Numbered from the stretch's first letter, positions 1 through 8,034 are shown. The stretch is 64,000 bases of DNA from Bog-473 sp963736525 (GCA_963736525.1 CAVTPF010000022.1:62001-126000), one strand, 5' to 3'. Translations and numbers: made by a program. The notes: generated from the sequence alone by a model not told the origin.

Positions 1-223
1 GCCCCTCGGCGAGGGTCCCGTGGCCCTCGTGGTCGGCAGCGAGGAGAAGGGGCTGGCGCCGCTGGTGCGCCGACGCTGTGACGCGGTGGCCGCCATACCC
101 CAGCACGGGGTGCTGCCGTCGCTCAACGTGGCGGTGGCCGGCGCGGTGGCCTGTTTCGAGGTCGCCCGCCAGCGGTCGGTGCACGCCGGCCGGCCCGGCG
201 GCGACACACGCGACGCACGCTAG
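1..223 (+). CDS. SpoU/TrmH-family RNA 2'-O-methyltransferase, C-terminal part
   Basis: The gene enters from the left edge; codons are in register from base 2. The visible tail reads ALVVGSEEKGLAPLVRRRCD and then PQHGVLPSLNVAVAGAVACFE, which are motifs 2 and 3 of the knotted SPOUT methyltransferase fold (cofactor pocket and SLNVxxAxA helix). The family methylates ribose 2'-OH groups in rRNA or tRNA using SAM. RlmB, which acts on 23S rRNA, is the commonest actinobacterial member, but the missing N-terminus prevents a specific name. Its TAG stop overlaps the stop codon of the convergent mscL by two bases. Confidence 0.85.
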   Translation, partial: PLGEGPVALVVGSEEKGLAPLVRRRCDAVAAIPQHGVLPSLNVAVAGAVACFEVARQRSVHAGRPGGDTRDAR

Positions 224-636
224 GCCGCGGCCGCCACCTCAGAGGTGCAGAACGCGCACCGGCGCGCCCCGACGGGGATGTCGCTCAGGCACTCCGGGCA
301 TGCGCGCGTCTCGGGCTCGGGCTCCTCCTTGGGCATGAGGTTGAGGCGCCTCATCAGCGCGTTCAACGGCACCACGACGGCGAAGAAGACGACCGTCGCC
401 ACGATGAGGAACGAGAGCAGCGCGTTGAGGAACGCTCCGTACCTGAACGTCGAGTGGTGCAGGTGGAAGGTCAGGCTGGAGAAGTCGGGCTTGCCGAAGA
501 TGGCGGCGATCAGCGGCGTGATCAGGTCGGTCACGAACGCGGTGATCATGGCCGTGAACGCCACCCCGATCACCACCGCCACGGCGAGATCGACGACGTT
601 GCCGCGCAGGACGAACTTCTTGAAATCCGAGAACAC
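220..636 (-). CDS. mscL: Large-conductance mechanosensitive channel MscL
   Basis: This is an inner-membrane pentameric channel that opens under membrane tension to release solutes on hypo-osmotic shock. The protein starts FSDFKKFVLRGNVVDLAVAV, the conserved amphipathic N-helix plus TM1, and has a second hydrophobic helix (FLNALLSFLIVATVVFFAVV) and a charged C-terminus. The last 30 residues carry CPECLSDIPVGARRCAFC, a two-CxxC zinc-ribbon-like tail often seen in actinobacterial MscL. The GTG at 636 is chosen because GGGAGG lies just upstream and family members begin at this phenylalanine. A longer frame to 678 adds only Arg-rich sequence. A solute-release channel fits a window that also makes trehalose and glucosylglycerate. 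Confidence 0.93.
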   Translation of the reverse strand: MFSDFKKFVLRGNVVDLAVAVVIGVAFTAMITAFVTDLITPLIAAIFGKPDFSSLTFHLHHSTFRYGAFLNALLSFLIVATVVFFAVVVPLNALMRRLNLMPKEEPEPETRACPECLSDIPVGARRCAFCTSEVAAAA

Positions 637-697
637 CCGGGCCTCCCTCACTCGCACTCGCATGCACCCGCGCGCCAACCCGGTACGGTCGCCACGG

Positions 698-770
698 AGC
701 CCGAGGCAGGAATCGAACCCGCGACGTCTTCATTACAAGTGAAGTGCTCTACCAACTGAGCTACTCGGGC
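698..770 (-). tRNA. tRNA-Thr (anticodon TGT)
   Basis: On the minus strand the sequence folds as a full cloverleaf: acceptor GCCCGAG/CTCGGGC, D-arm GCTC...GAGC, anticodon stem CTTCA/TGAAG with loop CTTGTAA (anticodon TGT), and T-loop TTCGATT. The discriminator base is at 698. No CCA is encoded. Confidence 0.95.
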
Positions 771-865
771 ACTCAGGCCACACTACAGGCCCCTGACCCC
801 GACTCCCTTCCTCACCAGCGGAAAGGCTTGCTTCGCGCAGGGGGGCACGGCAGGCTGGACCCTCA

Positions 866-1525
866 ATGGATGCCGAGCCGCCGCGTACGGGGATGTCAGG
901 CTCTGTCTCCGTCGTGCGGGCGGCCATCGTCATCGTCATCTTCGTCGCCGCCACCGCGGTCCTCGTGGCCGTCGGGACACGGCCCAGCGTGAGCGGCGAG
1001 CCGACCAGCGCGGCGACCACGACCACGACCACGGTGCACGGCGCCACCACCACGACCACGGTGCACAGCGCCACCACCACGACCACGGTGCACAGCGCCA
1101 CCACCACGACCCGCGCGCCCGGTGCGACCACGACGAGCACGACGGCCGCGCACCACCACGGTGGCGCGACGCACCCGACCACGACGACGACCACCGCGCC
1201 CCCCAGCACGGTCAGCGTTGTCGTGGCCAACGGCACGACCACCAGCGGCCTGGCCGCCCACTACACCTCGGTCATCGGCGGCGCCGGCTACCAGATGGGG
1301 ACGCCGACCAACACGACGACCGCCCAGCCGACGTCCGCGGTCTACTACGCAGCGGGCCAACAAGAGGCGGCGGCGTCCATCGCCACCTCCATCGGCGTGA
1401 AGCCGGCCCAGGTGCTGCCGCTGACCAGCGCGGTGCCGGTCAGCGGCGTCACCAGCACCGACGTCGTCGTGGTCATCGGCCAGGACCTGGCCTCGACCAG
1501 CACCACGACGACGGCAACTTCCTGA
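866..1525 (+). CDS. Membrane-anchored protein with Thr-rich linker and LytR_C domain
   Basis: A short cytoplasmic N-terminus is followed by one TM helix (VRAAIVIVIFVAATAVLVAV), a Thr/His-rich low-complexity linker of about 75 residues, and a C-terminal domain beginning VSVVVANGTTTSGLAAHYTS. That last pattern (V.V.NGT...GLA......L...GY) is the LytR/CpsA/Psr C-terminal domain, found at the end of cell-wall glycopolymer transferases and also in small anchored proteins like this one. No LCP catalytic domain is present, so transferase activity should not be assumed. The linker contains a nine-codon tandem repeat. The ATG at 866 gives a sensible N-in topology; the ATG at 896 is an alternative. Confidence 0.8.
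   Translation: MDAEPPRTGMSGSVSVVRAAIVIVIFVAATAVLVAVGTRPSVSGEPTSAATTTTTTVHGATTTTTVHSATTTTTVHSATTTTRAPGATTTSTTAAHHHGGATHPTTTTTTAPPSTVSVVVANGTTTSGLAAHYTSVIGGAGYQMGTPTNTTTAQPTSAVYYAAGQQEAAASIATSIGVKPAQVLPLTSAVPVSGVTSTDVVVVIGQDLASTSTTTTATS
1022..1104 (+). repeat. 27-bp in-frame tandem repeat in the Thr-rich linker
   Basis: About three units encoding TTTTTVHGA / TTTTTVHSA / TTTTTVHSA lie head to tail. The last two are nearly identical at the DNA level. Each unit is nine codons, so copy-number change would lengthen or shorten the extracytoplasmic linker without shifting frame. Confidence 0.8.
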
Positions 1526-1527
1526 CG

Positions 1528-2373
1528 TTGTCCGGCCCGGGCGAGCCGGCGGCGGCCACGGCCGGCCTCCCCGCGTTGCTGCGGCCCCTGGCGGCCGACC
1601 CGGCGCACGGCGGGCTCTTTCTCGACTTCGACGGCACGCTCGCCCCCATCGTCGAGGACCCGACCGGGGCGCGGCCCTTGCCCGGCGTGCCGGCCCTGCT
1701 CACCCGTCTCGCCGGCCCGTTCGCGCTGGTGGCCGTGGTCTCGGGCCGGCCGACCGCCTTCTTGTCCGAGGTGCTCGGCGACCCCGCGGGCGTGACACTG
1801 ACCGGGCTCTACGGCCTGGAGCGCGCCCTCCGCGGTCCCGTGCACGAATTGTGGGCCGCGGTCATCGACGAGGTCGTGGCCGAGGCGACCGCCGACGCCC
1901 CGGCCGGTGTCTACGTCGAACCCAAGGGGCTGACGGTCACGCTGCACTGGCGCCGTGCGCCCGAGCACCGGGACTGGGTCCTCGCCTTTGCCGAGCGCCA
2001 GCGCGCCCGGCGCGGACTGGCGGTGCACGAGGGCCGGACCGAACGCGAGCTGCGGCCCCCGGTTGCGGTCGACAAGGGAACGGTGGTGCGCGCGCTGGCG
2101 GAGGAGCACGCCGGCCAGCTCCAGGCCGTGGCGGTGTTCGGCGACGACGTGGGCGACCTGCCCGCCTTTGCCGCGGTGGGGGAGCTGAACCGGCCCGACG
2201 GTGGCCCGCTGACCGCCGTCCGCATCGCCGCCGTGGATGCCGAGAGCCCGCCCGAGGTGGCCGCGCGGGCCGACGTCACGGTGCCGGGGGCTCCGGGCGC
2301 GGTCGAGCTGCTGCGCGCGCTGGCCGACGCCGCGTCGGCGTCGTCATCGGGTGCGGCACCGCCTCACCGCTGA
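1528..2373 (+). CDS. otsB: Trehalose-6-phosphate phosphatase
   Basis: HAD-superfamily phosphatase that removes phosphate from trehalose 6-phosphate, the second step of the OtsA-OtsB route. Motif I is FLDFDGTLAPI (nucleophile and acid/base Asp). Motif II lies in AVVSGRP, the basic residue is in the VDKG segment, and motif IV is VFGDDVGDLPAF. Length (281 aa) is typical. The TTG start at 1528 is two bases after the preceding stop; a later start would cut into the domain. It is convergent with otsA, overlapping 10 bp at the 3' ends, so the two pathway genes are not co-transcribed. Confidence 0.92.
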   Translation: MSGPGEPAAATAGLPALLRPLAADPAHGGLFLDFDGTLAPIVEDPTGARPLPGVPALLTRLAGPFALVAVVSGRPTAFLSEVLGDPAGVTLTGLYGLERALRGPVHELWAAVIDEVVAEATADAPAGVYVEPKGLTVTLHWRRAPEHRDWVLAFAERQRARRGLAVHEGRTERELRPPVAVDKGTVVRALAEEHAGQLQAVAVFGDDVGDLPAFAAVGELNRPDGGPLTAVRIAAVDAESPPEVAARADVTVPGAPGAVELLRALADAASASSSGAAPPHR

Positions 2374-3779
2374 GCACCCTCGGCCGCTGACAGCTGGTCC
2401 GCCCACCAGTCGGCCGCCGTCCGGGCCCGTACGGTCGCCCGGAGCGCGCCCGCCCGCTGCGCCCGCTCAGCCCGGCCCATGGAGAGGGCGGCATGGAGCG
2501 CGTCGGCCGTTCCCGCTATGTCGAAGGGATTGACGCCGAGCGCCCCCCGCCCCGCCAGGGAGAGCTCCTCCCACGCCCCCGCCTCGCGCGAGAGCACGAG
2601 CATACCGTCGACCGCGCTCAACAGCGGGCCCTCCTTGGCCACCAGGTTCAGCCCGTCGCGGACCGGGTTCACCAGCAGCACGTCGCACAGGGACAGCGCG
2701 GCGAGCGAGCGTGCACGGTCGTCCTCGACGGAGAGCAGGATCGGTGTCCAGTCGGAGCCCGATCCTGAGCCGGAGCCGGAGCCGGCCCCGAAGGCATGGT
2801 TGATCCGCTCGGCCGTGTGCACCACGTCGGCGCCGTAGGCGAGATACTCGGCCAGCCCCTGCCGGCTCGGATAGGCGAACGCCACGTGCACCACCTCGCC
2901 GCGCCATTCGGGGTGCGCGACCAAGAGCTCCTCGAAGGCCAGCATCCCCCGCACGATGTTCTTCGAAGGCTCCATGCGGTCGGCCCGGGCAATGATGCGA
3001 CGCCCGCCGATCTCGGCGCGCAGCGCCTCAGCGGCCGCGGCGCACGCCGGCGACGCGGCTTCCTCTTGCAGGACGGCGGGCTCGGGTCCGAGCGGCGCCA
3101 CGAACGTGGGCGGCGCCTGTCGTCCCGCCGCCGTGTAGCAGGCGACGAAGCCCGCTTCCCACTGGTGGCAGTGGAACCCGCACGTGGTGTAGCCCGCCAT
3201 CCCGTCGAGCAGCTCGGCGGTGACGGCGTCAGGCAGCACGCCGAGCATGGCGGGCGCGGCGAAGGGCGTGTGCAAGAAGTGCACCGTGCGCAGGTCGGGA
3301 CGGCGCTCGGCCAGCATCCGCCCGAGCAGCGAGAAGTGGTAGTCCTGCACGAGGACGGTGTCGCCCTGGCCGGCGCGCGCGGTCACCACGTCCGCCACGG
3401 CCCGGTTGTAGTCCCGGTAGGCGTCCCAGGCCGGCCACCAGTGGCGGTCGAACCGGGGCCGGTGCGGCAGGTCGAAGAGATGGTGGTGGCAGTACCACAG
3501 CGTCGTGTTGGCCACGACGTCGTAGGCGGCCCGATAGGTGTCGTCGTCCACCACGACGGGGACCAGGTCGAGCCCTTCTTCGACCATGAGCCCCCGGGCG
3601 ACCGCCTCGCGGTCGGCCGCACCCATCGTCACCGAGGCCCACGTCGTCCCGCTCCCGGCCAAGATCCGGTGGAGTGACGAGGCCAGGCCGCCGGCCGCCG
3701 GCACGGGCTCGAGCGTGCCGTCGGGCCCGGTGCGGAAGGACAGCGGGCCCCGGTTCGAGACGACGATGTTCCGGCTCAT
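2364..3779 (-). CDS. otsA: Trehalose-6-phosphate synthase (GT20)
   Basis: Transfers glucose from a nucleotide sugar to glucose 6-phosphate. Family hallmarks are the N-terminal VVSNRGPLSF, the acceptor-side WPAWDAYRDYNRAVADVV, the VQDYHFSLLGRML helix, and the C-terminal donor loop VNPVRDGLNLVAKEGPLLS. Near residues 335-345 the usual short loop before DWTPI is replaced by alternating Gly-Ser (GSGSGSGSGSD), encoded by a hexanucleotide repeat around 2757-2790. The gene lies 25 bp downstream of gpgS on the same strand and is probably co-transcribed with it. Confidence 0.93.
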   Translation of the reverse strand: MSRNIVVSNRGPLSFRTGPDGTLEPVPAAGGLASSLHRILAGSGTTWASVTMGAADREAVARGLMVEEGLDLVPVVVDDDTYRAAYDVVANTTLWYCHHHLFDLPHRPRFDRHWWPAWDAYRDYNRAVADVVTARAGQGDTVLVQDYHFSLLGRMLAERRPDLRTVHFLHTPFAAPAMLGVLPDAVTAELLDGMAGYTTCGFHCHQWEAGFVACYTAAGRQAPPTFVAPLGPEPAVLQEEAASPACAAAAEALRAEIGGRRIIARADRMEPSKNIVRGMLAFEELLVAHPEWRGEVVHVAFAYPSRQGLAEYLAYGADVVHTAERINHAFGAGSGSGSGSGSDWTPILLSVEDDRARSLAALSLCDVLLVNPVRDGLNLVAKEGPLLSAVDGMLVLSREAGAWEELSLAGRGALGVNPFDIAGTADALHAALSMGRAERAQRAGALRATVRARTAADWWADQLSAAEGAQR

Positions 3780-3804
3780 GCGCCGCCGGTGCGGGAGGGC
3801 GAGC

Positions 3805-4599
3805 TCATGCCCGGTGCGGGATCGACGACGGGGGGACTCGCTCGAGCGCGGCCCGCAGGACGTCGACCGCCTGGGGGCGCAGTTCGTGCAGGGGTCGGTT
3901 GCGGTGGATCCGTTCGCCCAGGTCCACCTGGGCGAGCCGGTCGGGCCCGAGGGTCTGCGCGACGTCGATCAGCAATCCCAGCTCGACCCCGTAGCCCGGG
4001 GCGAACCCCACCTTCTCGAAGACCCAGCGGTGTGCCGCCGTCTCGCCGGCCAGGGGCTGGCGCACCCATGACAGCTCGGGGAAGAGCAGCTCGAGCGCTG
4101 GGCGGGCTACCAGTTCGGTCACTCGTCCGCCGCCGGTGGGATCGCCGTGCAGGGGGCGGGTGTAGAAGCCCTTGACCAGCGCAACGTGTTCGGTGCTCAG
4201 CAGCGGCCCGAGCAGGCCGGTGACGAAGGCCGGCGTGGTGTTGGCGACGTCCGCATCGAGGAAGGCCACGACGTCACCGGTCGCGGCGTCCAGCGCCGCC
4301 GCCATGGCGTGACCCTTGCCGCCGGCGCCGCCGGTCCCGGCCACGACCCGCGCCCCGGCGGCACGGGCCTGCTCGCCGGTGTCGTCCCGCGAACCGTCGT
4401 CGAGCACGATCACCTCGTCGACCAGGCCGTTCCCGCCCTGGGCGGCCAGGAAGGGCTGGACCACCGCCCGCACGACCGACCCCACCGTGGAACCCTCGTC
4501 GCGGGCGGGGATGCACACCGAGACGGTCCGCCCGCTGCGGCGCTTGGCCCCCAGGACCAGGTCGGTGGGGAAGTCCCCATGGTGGTAGGTGTGCGCCAC
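3805..4599 (-). CDS. gpgS: Glucosyl-3-phosphoglycerate synthase (GT81)
   Basis: Transfers glucose from a nucleotide sugar to 3-phosphoglycerate, the first step to glucosylglycerate, a compatible solute and a precursor of methylglucose lipopolysaccharides in mycobacteria. GT-A features are SVCIPARDEGSTVGSVV, VIVLDDGSRDDT and the metal motif FLDADV. The GT81-specific block GGGRVTELVARPALE, then APGYGVELGLLIDVAQ and HRNRPLHEL, match GpgS closely. At 264 aa it is somewhat shorter than the mycobacterial enzyme, which has a longer N-terminus. No glucosyl-3-phosphoglycerate phosphatase is recognised in the window. Confidence 0.9.
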   Translation of the reverse strand: MAHTYHHGDFPTDLVLGAKRRSGRTVSVCIPARDEGSTVGSVVRAVVQPFLAAQGGNGLVDEVIVLDDGSRDDTGEQARAAGARVVAGTGGAGGKGHAMAAALDAATGDVVAFLDADVANTTPAFVTGLLGPLLSTEHVALVKGFYTRPLHGDPTGGGRVTELVARPALELLFPELSWVRQPLAGETAAHRWVFEKVGFAPGYGVELGLLIDVAQTLGPDRLAQVDLGERIHRNRPLHELRPQAVDVLRAALERVPPSSIPHRA

Positions 4600-4661
4600 G
4601 CCTCCGATTCAAGCAGCCGCGCCACGTTGAGGAGGCCGGGCCGGGGGCGCTAGCATGGTGG

Positions 4662-4752
4662 CCATCATCCAGAGCGACTGAGGGACGGGCCCGGTGACGT
4701 CGCGGCAACCAGTGCAGAGCACCTGGTGCCAATGCCCGATCGATGAGGAGGA
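4662..4752 (+). promoter_or_regulatory. SAM-sensing (S-box type) riboswitch aptamer, short P4
   Basis: The leader carries the conserved S-box core in order: ATCCAGAG, GAGGGA, GGCCC, TGA, GGCAACC, a P3 hairpin (ACCAG-TGC / GCA-CTGGT), then GGTGCCAAT and CC. P1 is TCATC (4665-4669) with GATGA (4742-4746). The segment between GTGCCAAT and the 3' P1 strand is too short for a normal P4 stem, so this may be a P4-less SAM-I/IV-like variant. The P1 3' strand abuts and slightly overlaps the Shine-Dalgarno GAGGAGG at 4745-4751, and no terminator hairpin is seen. Ligand-stabilised P1 would therefore most simply block translation of the next gene. Confidence 0.88.
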
Positions 4753-4755
4753 CCC

Positions 4756-6027
4756 ATGGTCGATTTCGTCACAGGGTTGCGTTGTCGTGAATGCCAGCGT
4801 GCCTTCCCCGCCGAGGCGCTGCACGTCTGCGACTACTGCTTCGGGCCCCTGGAGGTGGCCTACGACTACGAGCGGATAGCGACCACGATCAGCCGCGCCC
4901 GCGTCGAGGCCGGGCCCCGCTCCATCTGGCGCTACCGGGACCTGCTCCCCGTCGACGACGAGACGCCCGTCGACCTCGGCGCCGGCTTCACCCCGCTGGT
5001 GCGCGCCGACCGCCTGGCGGCCGAGCTCGGACTGGGTGAGCTGTGGATCAAGGACGACACCGTCAACCCCACCGGCTCCTTCAAGGACCGGGTGGTGTCG
5101 GTGGCCCTCACCAAGGCGCGCCAGCTCGGCTTCAAGGTTGCCGCCTGCGCGTCGACCGGCAATCTGGCCAACTCGGTGGCCGCCCACGCCGCCCGGGCCG
5201 GCATGGACTCGGTCGTCCTCATCCCCCACGACCTCGAGCGGGCCAAGGTGACCATGACCGCGGTCTACGGGGGCACGGTGATCGCGGTCGAGGGGACCTA
5301 CGACGACGTGAACCGGCTGTGCGCCGAGCTCACCAGCGAGCGCCCGAGCTGGGCCTTCGTCAACGTCAACGTGCGCACCTACTACGCCGAGGGCTCCAAG
5401 ACGCTGGCCTTCGAGATCGCCGAGCAGCTCGGCTGGCAGTCCCCCGACCACGTCGTGGTCCCGATCGGCTCGGGCAGCCAGCTGACCAAGGTGGCGAAGG
5501 GCTTCGCCGAGCTGGGCAAGGTCGGGTTGCTGCCCGAGGAGCCGGCGGTGCGTGTCTCGGGCGCCCAGGCCGAGGGGTGTTCGCCGGTGGCCACGGCCTT
5601 CGCGGAGGGCACCGACGCCATCAGGCCCGTCAAGCCCAAGACGATCGCCAAGTCGCTGGCCATCGGCAATCCCGCCGACGGCTGGTACGCCCTCGAGGTC
5701 ATGCGCCGCACCGGCGGCTCGTGCGCCGCCGTGACCGACGACGAGGTCATTCAGGCCATCGGGTTGCTGGCCCGCACCGAGGGGATCTTCGCCGAGACGG
5801 CCGGGGGCGTCACCATCGCCACGCTGTGCAAGCTGGCCGCCTCGGGCGCCATCCGCCCCGACGAGCGGGTGGTGGCCCTGGTCACGGGGCACGGCCTGAA
5901 GACGGTGGAGGCCCTGACGGGTGCCGAAGGCTGCGGCCCGACGGCGACCATCGCCCCCACCCTGGCCGCCTTCGACGCCGCCCTCGAACGCGAGGCGGCC
6001 CACCACAGCGAGGAGGCCACCCGATGA
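4756..6027 (+). CDS. Threonine-synthase-like PLP enzyme with N-terminal zinc ribbon
   Basis: Fold-type II PLP enzyme of 423 aa. Residues 10-28 form a four-cysteine ribbon (C10, C13, C25, C28). The PLP lysine is K110 in NPTGSFKDRVV, and the phosphate cup is in CASTGNLANSVAAHAA. Close relatives are named threonine synthase, converting O-phosphohomoserine to threonine. Here the gene follows a SAM aptamer and overlaps a MoaD/ThiS-like carrier gene by four bases (ATGA). SAM feedback is expected for methionine, not threonine, synthesis, and carrier-linked PLP enzymes (CysO/CysM, HcyS systems) make cysteine or homocysteine. I infer homocysteine synthesis from O-phosphohomoserine and a carrier thiocarboxylate as a serious alternative. 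ATG 4756 follows GAGGAGG. Confidence 0.85.
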   Translation: MVDFVTGLRCRECQRAFPAEALHVCDYCFGPLEVAYDYERIATTISRARVEAGPRSIWRYRDLLPVDDETPVDLGAGFTPLVRADRLAAELGLGELWIKDDTVNPTGSFKDRVVSVALTKARQLGFKVAACASTGNLANSVAAHAARAGMDSVVLIPHDLERAKVTMTAVYGGTVIAVEGTYDDVNRLCAELTSERPSWAFVNVNVRTYYAEGSKTLAFEIAEQLGWQSPDHVVVPIGSGSQLTKVAKGFAELGKVGLLPEEPAVRVSGAQAEGCSPVATAFAEGTDAIRPVKPKTIAKSLAIGNPADGWYALEVMRRTGGSCAAVTDDEVIQAIGLLARTEGIFAETAGGVTIATLCKLAASGAIRPDERVVALVTGHGLKTVEALTGAEGCGPTATIAPTLAAFDAALEREAAHHSEEATR

Positions 6028-6299
6028 GCCTGACCGTCCGCATCCCCACCCAGCTGCGCAGCCTCACGGGCGGCGCCGGCGAGGTCGAGGTGGAAGGGGC
6101 GTCGGTGGGCGAGGCCCTGAAGGCGCTCGACGCCGCCCACCCCGGACTGGCCGACCGCCTCTTCGACGACGCGGGCAACCTGCGCCGCTTCGTCAACGTC
6201 TTCCTGGCCGACGAGGACGTCCGCTTCCTCGACGGCCTGGCCACCCCGGTGACACCCGGCCAGACGCTCTCCATCGTCCCCGCCGTCGCAGGGGGCTGA
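6024..6299 (+). CDS. MoaD/ThiS-family sulfur-carrier protein
   Basis: 91-residue ubiquitin-like protein: MSLTVRIPTQLRSLTGGAGE, a central helix (GEALKALDAAHPGLADRLF), RRFVNVFLADEDVRFLDGL, and the terminal AVAGG. The C-terminal Gly-Gly is the site that is adenylated and converted to a thiocarboxylate in this family. Its ATG overlaps the stop of the PLP gene, indicating coupled expression. Actinobacterial CysO (partner of CysM) is the best-known relative. No Mec-type peptidase or adenylating enzyme is visible in this window, so those would have to be encoded elsewhere. Confidence 0.9.
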   Translation: MSLTVRIPTQLRSLTGGAGEVEVEGASVGEALKALDAAHPGLADRLFDDAGNLRRFVNVFLADEDVRFLDGLATPVTPGQTLSIVPAVAGG

Positions 6300-6371
6300 G
6301 CCCGGCGAGGGCGCCGGGCGGCCGGGACACCCGCGCCGCCCTTGCGCCCGGCGCCCTAAGGTGGTTTGCTG

Positions 6372-6398
6372 TTAGCACTCACATGACGAGAGTGCTAA
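6372..6398 (+). promoter_or_regulatory. CIRCE operator (HrcA site) upstream of groEL
   Basis: Perfect match to the consensus inverted repeat TTAGCACTC-N9-GAGTGCTAA, placed 16 bp before the groEL start. HrcA binds this DNA and represses chaperonin genes until heat shock. Confidence 0.95.
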
Positions 6399-6414
6399 CG
6401 GAGGAATAGACCAG

Positions 6415-8034
6415 ATGGCCAAGATCATCGCCTTCCAGGAGGACGCCCGCCGCGGCCTGGAAACCGGCATGAACAAGCTGGCGGACGCGGTACGCGTCAC
6501 CCTCGGCCCCAAGGGCCGCAACGTGGTGCTGGACAAGAAGTGGGGCGCCCCCACGATCACCAACGACGGCGTGTCCATCGCCAAAGAGATCGACCTCGAG
6601 GATCCCTTCGAGAAGATCGGCGCCGAGCTCGTCAAGGAGGTGGCCAAGAAGACCGACGACGTGGCCGGCGACGGCACCACCACGGCCACCGTCCTGGCCT
6701 GGGCGATGGTCCACGAGGGGCTGCGCAACGTGGCCGCCGGCGCCAACCCGATGTCGCTCAAGCGGGGCATCGAGGCCGCCGTCGAGACCGCGGTCGGCTC
6801 CATCCACGGCATCGCCAAGGAGACCGAGTCCAAGGCTCAGATTGCCCAGGTGGCCTCCATCTCCGCCGCCGACACCGAGATCGGTGAGCTGATCGCCGAG
6901 GCCATCGACAAGGTCGGGCGCGACGGCGTCATCACGGTCGAGGAGTCGCAGACCTTCGGCATGGACATGGACCTGGTCGAGGGCATGCGCTTCGACAAGG
7001 GCTACATCGCGCCGTACTTCGTGACCGACCCCGAGCGCATGGAGGCCGCCCTCGAGGACGCCTACATCCTGCTGGTCGGCTCCAAGATCAGTGCGGTGCG
7101 CGACCTGCTCCCCGTGCTCGAGAAGGTCATGCAGACGGGCAAGCCGCTCCTGATCATCGCCGAGGACGTCGAAGGCGAGGCCCTGGCCACGCTCGTGGTC
7201 AACAAGATCCGCGGCACCTTCCGCTCGGTCGCCGTCAAGGCCCCCGGCTTCGGCGAGCGCCGCAAGGCCATGCTGCAGGACATCGCGATCCTCACCGGCG
7301 GCCAGGTGGTGACCGAAGAGGTCGGCCTCAAGCTGGAGAACGTGACGCTCGACCTGCTGGGCACCGCCCGCAAGATCCTCGTGACCAAGGACGAGACCAC
7401 CATCATCGAGGGTGCGGGTTCCGAGAACGACATCAAGGGTCGCATCAACCAGATCAAGACCGAGATCGACAACACGGATTCGGACTACGACCGGGAGAAG
7501 CTCCAGGAGCGCCTGGCGAAGCTGTCGGGTGGCGTGGCCGTGATCAAGGTCGGTGCCGCCACCGAGGTCGAGCTCAAGGAGAAGAAGCACCGCATCGAGG
7601 ACGCCGTCTCCACGACGAAGGCAGCCATCGAAGAGGGCGTCGTCCCCGGCGGTGGCGTGGCCCTGTTGCGGGCCCAGCCCGCCCTGCTCGAGCGGGCAGA
7701 GAAGCTCGAGGGCGACGAGTCCACCGGCGCCCGCATCGTGGCCCGGGCCGTCGAGGAGCCGCTGAAGCAGATCGCGGTCAACGCGGGGCTCGAGGGCGGG
7801 GTCGTCGTCGAGAAGGTGCGCGGCCTGAAGGGTGCCCACGGCCTCAACGCGGCGACGGGCGAGTACACCGACCTGTTCAAGGCCGGCGTGATCGACGCGG
7901 CCAAGGTCACCCGCTCGGCCCTGCAGAACGCCGCCTCCATCGCGGCGCTCTTCTTGACGACCGAGGCCGTCATCGTCGACAAGCCCGAGGAGGAGGCGCC
8001 GGCCATGCCCGGCGGCGGGATGGACGACTTCTAA
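6415..8034 (+). CDS. groEL: 60-kDa chaperonin GroEL
   Basis: ATP-driven double-ring folding chamber. The 539-aa protein has the family start AKIIAFQEDARRGLETGMNK, the ATP-site segment DDVAGDGTTTATVLA, TLVVNKIRGTFRSVAVKAPG, and a C-terminus ending PGGGMDDF, with only a short form of the GGM tail. The ATG at 6415 follows GGAGG. No groES is adjacent, so this resembles the stand-alone groEL copy of actinobacteria; a groES-groEL operon may lie elsewhere. CIRCE indicates HrcA-controlled heat induction. A strong hairpin closes the unit at 8139-8170. Confidence 0.97.
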   Translation: MAKIIAFQEDARRGLETGMNKLADAVRVTLGPKGRNVVLDKKWGAPTITNDGVSIAKEIDLEDPFEKIGAELVKEVAKKTDDVAGDGTTTATVLAWAMVHEGLRNVAAGANPMSLKRGIEAAVETAVGSIHGIAKETESKAQIAQVASISAADTEIGELIAEAIDKVGRDGVITVEESQTFGMDMDLVEGMRFDKGYIAPYFVTDPERMEAALEDAYILLVGSKISAVRDLLPVLEKVMQTGKPLLIIAEDVEGEALATLVVNKIRGTFRSVAVKAPGFGERRKAMLQDIAILTGGQVVTEEVGLKLENVTLDLLGTARKILVTKDETTIIEGAGSENDIKGRINQIKTEIDNTDSDYDREKLQERLAKLSGGVAVIKVGAATEVELKEKKHRIEDAVSTTKAAIEEGVVPGGGVALLRAQPALLERAEKLEGDESTGARIVARAVEEPLKQIAVNAGLEGGVVVEKVRGLKGAHGLNAATGEYTDLFKAGVIDAAKVTRSALQNAASIAALFLTTEAVIVDKPEEEAPAMPGGGMDDF

